Source: SSC3 sp963769585
GTDB taxonomy: Bacteria; Actinomycetota; Actinomycetes; Propionibacteriales; Nocardioidaceae
Direction: 5' to 3'
DNA length: 64,000 bases
NCBI GenBank assembly: GCA_963769585.1
Contig: CAVYMJ010000006.1
Coordinates: 1,984,001-2,048,000, forward strand
The notes below the pieces were generated by a model that made no database searches, was not told the origin of the DNA, and saw nothing but the letters and a program-made list of their open reading frames with translations. A program made the position numbers and the translations under genes. Positions 33,771-40,640 of the stretch are shown piece by piece. Positions within the stretch are counted from its first letter, which is position 1. Each line of letters opens with the position of its first letter.

Positions 33771-34942
33771 CGGGGACCGAACGCGTCGCGCAGCCGGTTG
33801 AAGACCGACTTGTGCTGCGGACCGAAGGTGCCCTCGGGCTGCTCTTCGTCACGGAGCGCGGCCAGCTCGCGCAGCAGCTCCTCCTGGCGTTCGTCGAGGC
33901 GCGTAGGCGTTTCGACGATGACCTGCACGACCACGTCTCCACGACCAGTTCCGCGCAGCGACGGTACGCCGAGCCCGGGGAGGGTGATCTCGGAACCCGA
34001 CTGAGTGCCGGGCCGGATGTTCAGAGGCACCGAGGCGGGCTCGGCGCCACCCTCCAGGTCGGCCTCGAGTGTCGGCAGCGAGAGGGACGTGCCTAGAGCT
34101 GCGGCCGTCATGGGGATGGTGACCGACGCGTGCAGGTTGCGCCCCTGCCTGACGTAGATGGGGTGCGCGCTGACCCCAAGCTCGACGTACAGGTCGCCGG
34201 CTGGGCCACCGCCCGGCCCGACCTCGCCCTGCTCGGAGAGCTGAACCCGGGTACCGGCGTCCACTCCGGCTGGAATCTTGACGGTCAGGGTCCGGCGGGA
34301 ACGCACCCGGCCGTCGCCTGCGCACTCGCGGCAGGGCTCCGGAATGATCGAGCCGAAACCGCGGCAGGCGGCGCACGGACGCAGGGTGCGGATCTCGCCG
34401 AGGAACGACCGCTGGGTCTGGAACACCTCGCCGCGTCCATGACAGGTTTCACACTGGACCGGTCGCGAGCCGGGCGCTGCGCCGCTCCCGGTGCACACGT
34501 TGCAGAGCACGGCGGTGTCGACCTTGATCTCACGAGTGGTGCCGAAGGCCGCCTCGGCGAGCTCGATGTCCACGTGGATCAAAGCGTCCTGCCCGCGCCG
34601 TACCCGAGGGCGGGGCCCGCGCCCGGTGCCGCCGCCACCAGCGCCGCCACCGCCGCCGAAGAACGCGTCCATGATGTCTGTGAAGGAGAACCCCGCGCCG
34701 GCACCGCCGAACCCGGCGCCGCTGGCGCCGAAGGGGTCGCCGCCGAGGTCGAACAGCCGCCGCTTCTCAGGGTCGCTGAGCACCTCGTAGGCGCGCGTGA
34801 CGTCCTTGAACCGCTCCTGCGTCGCAGGGTCCGGGTTCACGTCCGGGTGCAGCTGGCGGGCAAGCTTGCGGTAGGCCTTCTTGATCGTGTCCGCGTCGGC
34901 ATCCCGGCTGACGCCCAGGGTCTCGTAGGGGTCCTGGCTCAC
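33767..34942 (-). CDS. dnaJ: Chaperone DnaJ
   Basis: 391 residues with the full type I layout: J domain with the HPD motif (RQLHPDVNPD), Gly/Phe-rich region (about 70-108), four CxxCxGxG-type zinc motifs (CNVCTGSG, CETCHGRG, CAACRGFG, CRECAGDG) and the substrate-binding C-terminal domain. It stimulates DnaK ATPase and holds unfolded proteins. No dnaK or grpE is adjacent, as expected for the second, hrcA-linked dnaJ of actinobacteria. It lies 35 bp after hrcA and overlaps rsmE by four bases. Expression is probably under the upstream CIRCE element. Confidence 0.96.
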   Translation of the reverse strand: MSQDPYETLGVSRDADADTIKKAYRKLARQLHPDVNPDPATQERFKDVTRAYEVLSDPEKRRLFDLGGDPFGASGAGFGGAGAGFSFTDIMDAFFGGGGGAGGGGTGRGPRPRVRRGQDALIHVDIELAEAAFGTTREIKVDTAVLCNVCTGSGAAPGSRPVQCETCHGRGEVFQTQRSFLGEIRTLRPCAACRGFGSIIPEPCRECAGDGRVRSRRTLTVKIPAGVDAGTRVQLSEQGEVGPGGGPAGDLYVELGVSAHPIYVRQGRNLHASVTIPMTAAALGTSLSLPTLEADLEGGAEPASVPLNIRPGTQSGSEITLPGLGVPSLRGTGRGDVVVQVIVETPTRLDERQEELLRELAALRDEEQPEGTFGPQHKSVFNRLRDAFGPR

Positions 34943-34977
34943 GGGGTTCCTGTCATCTGAGCTGTCATCGGGTCAGG

Positions 34978-36000
34978 TCATCCTTCATCGAGGATCTTGG
35001 ACAGGTAGCGCGCCACGGCGCGCACGCTGCCCATCGTCCCCGGGTAGTCCATGCGGGTAGGACCGACGATGCCCAGGGTCCCGAAGGACTCCTCGGCCGG
35101 CCCGTACCCGGTAGCAACGACAGAGGTGCCGCCGAGCCCCTCGTAGGGGATCTCGGATCCGATCCGGACGGTGACGGTTGACGGCGAGGTGGCCTCGCCC
35201 AGCAGCCGGAGGAGCACGACGTGCTCCTCGAGGGCCTCTAGGAGCGGCCTGATCGACACCTCGAACCCGTCGCCGAACTGGGCCAGGTTCGCGGTGCCAC
35301 CGACTACGACCCGCTCGTCGGACCGATGGTCGCTGATCGCGGCGACCAGAGCAGCGACGGTCAGGGAGACGGCGGTCCGGTTGGTGTGGTCGAACGTGTC
35401 CGGCAGGGCGGCGAGTCGCTCGGCCGCGTCGATGAGGGGCTCTCCTACGACGGCGTGGTTGAGCCGCGACCGCAGGGTCGCGACGTGGTCGTCGCCGACC
35501 GGTGCGGGCAGCTCGACGATGCGCTGCTCGACTCTGCCGGTGGACAAGATGAGCACGAGAAGCAGCCGGGTGGACGAGAGCGTGACGAGCTCGACGTGGC
35601 GGACGCTCGAGCGCGACAGGACCGGGTACTGGACGATCGCGACCTGACGGGTCAGCTGTGCAAGCAGCCGGACACTGCGCTGGACCACGTCGTCGAGGTC
35701 GACCGCACCCTCGAGGAGCGTGGTGATCGCACGCTTCTCCGCGCTGGTCAGCGGCTTGACCTGGCTGAGCCGGTCGACGAAGAGCCGATACCCCTTCTCG
35801 GTCGGGATCCTCCCGGCGCTCGTGTGCGGCTGGGCGATCAGCCCGTCCTCCTCCAGAGCGGCCATGTCGTTGCGCACCGTGGCCGAGGAGACCCCGAGCT
35901 GGTGCCGTTCGACTAGGGTCTTGGAGCCGACGGGCTCCTGGGTGGAGACGTAGTCCTCCACGATCGCGCGCAGGACGGCGAGCTTCCGGTCCTCGACCAT
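34978..36000 (-). CDS. hrcA: Heat-shock repressor HrcA
   Basis: 340 residues. The N-terminal winged helix (LAVLRAIVEDYVSTQEPVGS with GVSSATVRNDMAALEEDGLI) is followed by the HrcA effector domain. HrcA binds CIRCE operators and represses chaperone genes until heat shock draws away GroEL. ATG 36000 has a strong AGGAGG Shine-Dalgarno and begins the conserved sequence, so the upstream ATG at 36042, which would lie inside the CIRCE site, is rejected. Autoregulation through the CIRCE element 16 bp upstream is expected. Confidence 0.96.
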   Translation of the reverse strand: MVEDRKLAVLRAIVEDYVSTQEPVGSKTLVERHQLGVSSATVRNDMAALEEDGLIAQPHTSAGRIPTEKGYRLFVDRLSQVKPLTSAEKRAITTLLEGAVDLDDVVQRSVRLLAQLTRQVAIVQYPVLSRSSVRHVELVTLSSTRLLLVLILSTGRVEQRIVELPAPVGDDHVATLRSRLNHAVVGEPLIDAAERLAALPDTFDHTNRTAVSLTVAALVAAISDHRSDERVVVGGTANLAQFGDGFEVSIRPLLEALEEHVVLLRLLGEATSPSTVTVRIGSEIPYEGLGGTSVVATGYGPAEESFGTLGIVGPTRMDYPGTMGSVRAVARYLSKILDEG

Positions 36001-36016
36001 GTCCCCGCCTCCTTCC

Positions 36017-36041
36017 TGGCACTCACGTGGTTCGAGTGCCA
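36017..36041 (-). promoter_or_regulatory. CIRCE operator upstream of hrcA
   Basis: Inverted repeat TGGCACTC - nine bases - GAGTGCCA, with perfect 8-bp arms and the diagnostic 9-base spacer. The consensus is TTAGCACTC-N9-GAGTGCTAA, so the inner seven bases of each arm match. It lies between the hrcA Shine-Dalgarno and the divergent MBL gene start, so it may also affect that gene. Confidence 0.9.
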
Positions 36042-36061
36042 ATCGTACTAGGGTCTGGTCC

Positions 36062-36826
36062 GTGGATGAGGTCGCAGATCGGGTTTGGGTCGCACGTCAC
36101 GAGTACCTCGACGTCAACGTCGGCGTCGTCGGCGGAGAGCTCGGCCTGCTCGTGATCGACACCTTGTGGTCGGAGGAGGCCGCCCGCACGCTCGCCGCCG
36201 GCCTCCCCGGCGAGGTCGTCGCGGTGGTGAACACCCACGACCACTGGGACCACGTTCTCGGCAACGCCACGTTCACCGCGCCGATCTATGCGCACGAGGG
36301 GGCCGCCGCTGTCATCGAGACCATGGAGCCGCGGGAAGGGTCGCGCATCGTCGTACCGGAGCGGACCTTCTCGTCAGTGGCCGCCATCGACCTTGGCGAC
36401 CGGTTCGTCGAACTGCTGCACCCCGGGCGAGGCCACACAGCCGGCGACACCGTGGTGCGGGTCGCCGACGTAGACGTGCTCTTCGCGGGCGATCTGGTGG
36501 AGCAGGGCGCCCCTCCGGCGTACGGGGAGGACTCGTTCCCTCTGGAGTGGCCGGTCACGCTCGACCTGCTCGCGGACCTGCTCTCGGCAAGGTCCGTTGT
36601 GGTCCCCGGGCACGGCGACCCCGTCGACCAGTCGTACGTCGCGAGCCAGCGAGCCGACCAAGGGGTGGTCGCCGAGACCATCCGCGACCTTGCTTCACGA
36701 GGGGTGCCGCTCGCGGACGCGCTCGGCGCGGCGAACTGGCCGTACGACCTCAAGGTGCTCGAGCACGCCGTACGTCTGGGCTATGCGCACCTGCCGCGGT
36801 CGGCCAAGCAGCTTCCGCTCATTTAG
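36062..36826 (+). CDS. MBL-fold metallohydrolase
   Basis: 254 residues of the metallo-beta-lactamase superfamily. The metal ligands are visible in VNTHDHWDHVLGN (H-x-H-x-D-H), HPGRGHTAGDTVV (His), LFAGDLVE (Asp) and VVPGHGDP (His). It hydrolyses an unknown ester, thioester or lactone-like substrate. GTG 36062 begins the conserved strand; the open frame before it covers the CIRCE site and is rejected. The gene is divergent from hrcA across about 60 bp and its stop overlaps that of the convergent DUF1707 gene by four bases. Confidence 0.88.
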   Translation: MDEVADRVWVARHEYLDVNVGVVGGELGLLVIDTLWSEEAARTLAAGLPGEVVAVVNTHDHWDHVLGNATFTAPIYAHEGAAAVIETMEPREGSRIVVPERTFSSVAAIDLGDRFVELLHPGRGHTAGDTVVRVADVDVLFAGDLVEQGAPPAYGEDSFPLEWPVTLDLLADLLSARSVVVPGHGDPVDQSYVASQRADQGVVAETIRDLASRGVPLADALGAANWPYDLKVLEHAVRLGYAHLPRSAKQLPLI

Positions 36827-37239
36827 GAGTGGCGGCGGCCCCAGGCACAGGCCCCGGCGAACATGCCGCTGAACCAGAGCCAGCCCAGGATCAGCCAGCC
36901 CCACCACGGCAGGGAGAGCGGCGTGAGGGCCATTACGAGGACGAAGAGCACCACCAGCGGGAACATCCGGACGCGGCGCCGACGGCGAGGACGCTCGCGG
37001 GTCGACGTCACGGCCTTGACACTCGGCTGCTGAGGGACCTGCGGCAGGTCCCGGAAGAGCGGCGCCAGGCCGGCAGCCGTCCTGGCGGCCCAGGCCGCCG
37101 ACGCCCGCTCGTCGTACTCGTCTTTGGTCAGTCGACCGGCGAGGTAGTGCTCGCCCAGGCTGCTGACCGCCTGCTCGCGCTCGGCGTCGCCGATCCTGAC
37201 CTCGGGTCCGGCGCCGGTGGAGTAACCAGGCCGCGTCAT
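36823..37239 (-). CDS. DUF1707 membrane protein
   Basis: 138 residues. The N-terminal DUF1707 domain (VRIGDAEREQAVSSLGEHYL then GRLTKDEYDERASAA, about 14-65) is typical of actinobacterial proteins. A basic stretch (TRERPRRRRRVR) and two closely spaced membrane segments (MFPLVVLFVLVMALTPLSL and WGWLILGWLWFSGMFAGA) follow. The domain's role is unknown. It overlaps the PadR gene by four bases, so it is probably in that regulator's autoregulated operon. Confidence 0.85.
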   Translation of the reverse strand: MTRPGYSTGAGPEVRIGDAEREQAVSSLGEHYLAGRLTKDEYDERASAAWAARTAAGLAPLFRDLPQVPQQPSVKAVTSTRERPRRRRRVRMFPLVVLFVLVMALTPLSLPWWGWLILGWLWFSGMFAGACAWGRRHS

Positions 37240-37847
37240 GACCCCGGCTCCTCGGGGTCACCGTCGGCCAGGAGGCCGTAGAGCCGCTTCCTCGTGTCGG
37301 CCATGATCTCGGCTGCTTCGGCCTGCTGCTGCCGGGTCCCCGAGACCATCACCTGCCAGACCGCGGCCATCACCTGGCCGATCACCGGTTTCAGGTCCTG
37401 GGTCTCGGCGGGGTCCTCCCCCTCGGCGAACGGACGCCAGGTGTCTGCGAGCTCGTCGGGGTGCTCCGCGACATAGCGCTCCCCGGCCTCGGTGAGCCTC
37501 AGCAGCCGGCGTCCGGAGGAGTCGGTGGTGCCCTCGACCAGCCCCTCGTCCTCCAACTGCTGGACGGTCGGGTACACCGAGCCTGGGCTCGGCTTCCAGG
37601 CTCCGCCGCTGCGCTCAGCGATCTGCTGGATCACCTGGTAGCCGTTCATCGGCTCGACCGCCAGAACGTCCAGGATCGCGGACCGGACGTCGCCCCGCCG
37701 TACCCTCGGCCCGCGGGCCGCCGCTCCTCCCGCCTGGGCGAAGCCGATCAGCCCCTGCACCCACGGGGGCGGGCTCTGCCGCCACGACTGCGAGCCATGC
37801 CCACCCCAGCTCTGGTCCCAGCCACCCCAGTGACCATGTCGCCCCAT
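37236..37847 (-). CDS. PadR-family transcriptional regulator
   Basis: 203 residues. An N-terminal Gly/His/Trp/Gln-rich tail (GRHGHWGGWDQSWGGHG), common in actinobacterial PadR proteins and possibly metal-binding, precedes the winged helix (DVRSAILDVLAVEPMNGYQV, WKPSPGSVYPTVQQLEDEGL). A C-terminal dimerisation helix ends the protein. ATG 37847 has GGAGG four bases upstream and is preferred over a GTG at 37862. It is coupled by a four-base overlap to the DUF1707 gene. A perfect palindrome 36 bp upstream is the likely autoregulatory operator. The inducing signal is unknown. Confidence 0.9.
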   Translation of the reverse strand: MGRHGHWGGWDQSWGGHGSQSWRQSPPPWVQGLIGFAQAGGAAARGPRVRRGDVRSAILDVLAVEPMNGYQVIQQIAERSGGAWKPSPGSVYPTVQQLEDEGLVEGTTDSSGRRLLRLTEAGERYVAEHPDELADTWRPFAEGEDPAETQDLKPVIGQVMAAVWQVMVSGTRQQQAEAAEIMADTRKRLYGLLADGDPEEPGS

Positions 37848-37882
37848 GCCGCCTCCACTCACTAGAACAGTCGCGATACGCC

Positions 37883-37896
37883 AACGATATATCGTT
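37883..37896. promoter_or_regulatory. Candidate PadR operator palindrome
   Basis: AACGATATATCGTT is a perfect 14-bp palindrome, strikingly A/T-rich for this genome, located just upstream of the PadR start. Imperfect outer arms (GCGATA at 37873-37878 and TATCGC at 37900-37905) extend the symmetry. PadR proteins commonly recognise such AT-centred palindromes in their own promoters. Confidence 0.65.
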
Positions 37897-37922
37897 AACT
37901 ATCGCCCGCCAAGCCTCCTTTC

Positions 37923-38040
37923 GTTGAGCCGGGCATGTTGGTTGGCCGAGCCGGGCATGTTGGTTGGCCGAGCCGGGCGTGTCGGGCGGGGACACCCGCC
38001 CGACACGCCCGGCTCAACGGACCAACATGCCCGGCTCAAC
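37923..38040. repeat. 22-bp tandem repeats within a nested palindrome
   Basis: Units of GAGCCGGGCATGTTGGTTGG plus CC occur at 37926-37947 and 37948-37969 (identical), and a third diverging copy starts at 37970. That third copy forms a perfect 21-bp hairpin with a GACA loop (37970-37990 with 37995-38015). An outer 20-bp inverted repeat (37923-37942 with 38021-38040) encloses it. The element fills the region between the PadR promoter and the DUF3097 start. It resembles a family of dispersed intergenic palindromes rather than a simple terminator, since there is no T run and no gene ends here. Confidence 0.85.
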
Positions 38041-38057
38041 CTCTAGCGTGGGGCGTC

Positions 38058-38921
38058 ATGCCTTCGTTGAACTCCGCCGACCGGTACGGGTCGGACGTGC
38101 TGGGGACCGACTGGCGCGTGCCCAGACGGGGCCGCGCGGTGGAGGTCCAGGCCGATCTCGGGCTCGTGGTCGAGGAGGTCACGACAGACTGGTGCGGGGA
38201 GATCGTCCGGGTCGAGCGGGACCTCGGCACCGTGGTGCTGGAGGACCGCCACGGGAAGCAGAAGACGTTCGAGCTCGGCACAGGGTTCCTCCTCGAGGGC
38301 GTCCCGGTCATCCTCAAGGCGCCCACGCGTTCGGGACCGGCCGCCGCGACCCGGACTGCCAGCGGGTCGGTCGCGGTCCCCGGGACCAAGGCCCGGGTCG
38401 CGCGCGCCAGCCGCATCTTCGTGGAAGGGCGACACGACGCGGAGCTCGTCGAGAAGGTCTGGGGCGACGACCTGCGCGTCGAGGGCGTCGTCGTGGAGTA
38501 CCTCGAGGGCGTCGACGACCTAGCGGCCGAGCTGCGGGACTTCCGTCCCGGCCCGGAGCGTCGCGTCGGCGTACTCGTCGACCACCTGGTCGCGGGCTCG
38601 AAGGAGAGCCGCATCGCCGAGGCAGTGAGGAAGAGCCCGGTAGGCGCACATGTCCTGATCGTCGGTCACCCGTACGTCGACATCTGGCAGGCCGTGAAGC
38701 CGCAGCGGCTCGGCAAGGACGCCTGGCCGACGGTGCCCCGCCACCTCGAGTGGAAGAAGGGTGTCTGCCAGGCCTGGGGCTGGCCGCATCGAGACCAGGC
38801 GGACATCGCCCGAGCCTGGAGGCACGTCCTAGGCGGTGTCCGCGGCTACGCGGACCTCGAACCAGAGCTGCTCGGTAGAGTTGAACAACTCATCGACTTC
38901 GTCACGGAGGGGAACGCATGA
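38058..38921 (+). CDS. DUF3097 protein
   Basis: 287 residues of an actinobacterial conserved family without known function. Visible parts are WRVPRRGRAVEVQADLGLVV, an SH3-like beta region (about 25-85), then a Toprim-like segment with ASRIFVEGRHDAELVEKVWG and VGVLVDHLVAGSKESRIAEA, which has the Glu and Asp spacing of Toprim folds. A nucleic-acid-related role is thus plausible but unproven. ATG 38058 begins the conserved sequence; the open frame upstream runs through the palindromic repeat and is rejected. It overlaps the DUF4870 gene by four bases. Confidence 0.88.
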   Translation: MPSLNSADRYGSDVLGTDWRVPRRGRAVEVQADLGLVVEEVTTDWCGEIVRVERDLGTVVLEDRHGKQKTFELGTGFLLEGVPVILKAPTRSGPAAATRTASGSVAVPGTKARVARASRIFVEGRHDAELVEKVWGDDLRVEGVVVEYLEGVDDLAAELRDFRPGPERRVGVLVDHLVAGSKESRIAEAVRKSPVGAHVLIVGHPYVDIWQAVKPQRLGKDAWPTVPRHLEWKKGVCQAWGWPHRDQADIARAWRHVLGGVRGYADLEPELLGRVEQLIDFVTEGNA

Positions 38922-39385
38922 CTACTCCAACGCCTGAGGACCGGCAGCCGACCGAGCCGCCGCCTCCTCCTCCGCCTCCGGGGTACCCGCCGCCGCAGCA
39001 GCCTCCGGTACCGGGCTACGGGGTCCCCCGGTACGCCCAGCCCGGATCCGCCCAGGGGTTTGCCCCCAACGCCGACGAGAAGCTCTGGTCATGGCTGTCC
39101 CATGCGAGCTTCTTCGTCGTCGGGCTGATCGGACCGCTGGTGATCATGCTCGTGAAGGGGAACGAGTCCCCGTTTATCAGGCGGCACGCCGTGGAGGCGC
39201 TCAACTTCCACATCTCGGTGCTGATCTACTCGCTGGTCTCGTTCGTGCTGATCTTCGTGATCATCGGGCTCTTCACACTGTTGGCGACCTTCGTGTTCGC
39301 AGTCGTCGTGACGATCCTCGCGATCGTCAAGGCAGCCGCCGGAGAGGACTATCGCTACCCGCTGAACATCCGCATGGTCAGCTGA
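38918..39385 (+). CDS. DUF4870 membrane protein with Pro-rich N-terminus
   Basis: 155 residues. A Pro-rich cytosolic N-terminus (TEPPPPPPPPGYPPPQQPP) is followed by the DUF4870 domain with a hydrophobic core: NADEKLWSWLSHASFFVVG, a first membrane segment, the SPFIRRHAVEALNFHISVLI signature, and two further segments. The family is of unknown function. Its end overlaps the convergent hemW stop by eight bases. It is translationally coupled to the DUF3097 gene. Confidence 0.9.
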   Translation: MTTPTPEDRQPTEPPPPPPPPGYPPPQQPPVPGYGVPRYAQPGSAQGFAPNADEKLWSWLSHASFFVVGLIGPLVIMLVKGNESPFIRRHAVEALNFHISVLIYSLVSFVLIFVIIGLFTLLATFVFAVVVTILAIVKAAAGEDYRYPLNIRMVS

Positions 39386-40583
39386 CCAGGTCCCGCACCA
39401 CGGCGTCGGCGAGCAGCCGGCCACGGGTGGTCAGCACCACGGTCCCGGGGTGGTCCTCGATGAGTCCCTCAGCGGCCAGGTGTGGCAGCCACCCCCTGCC
39501 CTCGCCGGACAGCACGTCAGGGGCCAGTCCGTCGGCCAGCCGGGTTTCGAGCAGGATTCGCTCGACCCGCCGGGTCTGTTCGTCAAGCACCTCTCGGGCC
39601 AGCGCCGGGCTCGTCGAGCCCGAGACTCGTTCGGCGTACGCCGCGGGGTGCTTGACGTTCCACCAACGCACCCCGCCCACATGGCTGTGCGCTCCCGGTC
39701 CGACTCCCCACCAGTCGCCTCCCTGCCAGTAGAGCAGGTTGTGCCGGCACCGCTGCTCACGCGAGGTCGCCCAGTTGGACACCTCGTACCAGCTCAGCCC
39801 AGCCTTCAGAAAGGCCTGGTCGGCCACCAGGTACTTGTCGGCGAGGTCGTCGTCGTCGGTCATCGCGACCTCGCCCCGGCGTACCCGGCGGGCCAGCTGG
39901 GTACCCTCCTCGACGATGAGCGCGTACGCCGACACGTGGTCGGGCCCGCAGTTGAGCGCAGCCGCGAGGGAGGCCTCCCAGTCCGCGAGGCTCTCGCCCG
40001 GGGTGCCGTAGATCAGGTCCAGGCTGACCTTCTCGAACCCCACCTCACGGGCCCACTGCACGACCTGCGGCACGCGCTCCGGGTCGTGGGTGCGGTCGAG
40101 CACGCGCAGCACGTGGGCAACCGACGACTGCATACCGAACGAGATGCGGTTGATCCCGCCGTCTCGCAGGCGCTTCAGGTCCGCCAGGGTCACCGAGTCC
40201 GGGTTCGACTCCGTGGTCACCTCGGCGTCGGCCTCGAGCCCGAACTCCTGGTCGATCGCAGCCAGGACTCGCACCAGGTCCTCGGGCGGTAGCAGCGTCG
40301 GCGTGCCGCCGCCGAAGAAGACGGTCCGCACCGGCGTTCTGGGCAACACGCCGCGTGCGAACCGGATCTCGGCAGCCGCCGAGTCGGCGTACGACGCCCG
40401 CGAGGCGCCTCCGCCCAGCTCCGCGGCCGTGTAGGTGTTGAAGTCGCAGTAGCCGCAGCGCACCGAGCAGAACGGCACGTGCACGTAGAAGCCGAACCCC
40501 CGTTGGCCGAACGTGGTCAGCGCGGCGGGTGGCAGTGACCCGTCGGACGGCGCCGGCTCTCCATCGGGCAACGCGGAAGGCAT
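39378..40583 (-). CDS. hemW: Radical SAM heme chaperone HemW
   Basis: 401 residues. The radical SAM cluster reads FYVHVPFCSVRCGYCDF (C-x3-C-x2-C, with the extra HemW Cys position Phe here). FFGGGTPTLLPPEDL and SFGMQSSVAHVL follow, and the C-terminal HemN-like region includes LDEQTRRVERILLETRLADG. HemW delivers heme to apoproteins and was once annotated as an oxygen-independent coproporphyrinogen oxidase. ATG 40583. It is convergent with DUF4870. Confidence 0.93.
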   Translation of the reverse strand: MPSALPDGEPAPSDGSLPPAALTTFGQRGFGFYVHVPFCSVRCGYCDFNTYTAAELGGGASRASYADSAAAEIRFARGVLPRTPVRTVFFGGGTPTLLPPEDLVRVLAAIDQEFGLEADAEVTTESNPDSVTLADLKRLRDGGINRISFGMQSSVAHVLRVLDRTHDPERVPQVVQWAREVGFEKVSLDLIYGTPGESLADWEASLAAALNCGPDHVSAYALIVEEGTQLARRVRRGEVAMTDDDDLADKYLVADQAFLKAGLSWYEVSNWATSREQRCRHNLLYWQGGDWWGVGPGAHSHVGGVRWWNVKHPAAYAERVSGSTSPALAREVLDEQTRRVERILLETRLADGLAPDVLSGEGRGWLPHLAAEGLIEDHPGTVVLTTRGRLLADAVVRDLVS

Positions 40584-40640
40584 GACGTCACTGTTTCATG
40601 CTCTGTCCCGTCCCCGACCGGTGCCGCGTCAGCCCGTGGG

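Noticed and set aside
37923..38040. CRISPR-like repeat
   Set aside because: The 22-bp units are directly adjacent without spacers and are part of a palindrome; no cas genes.
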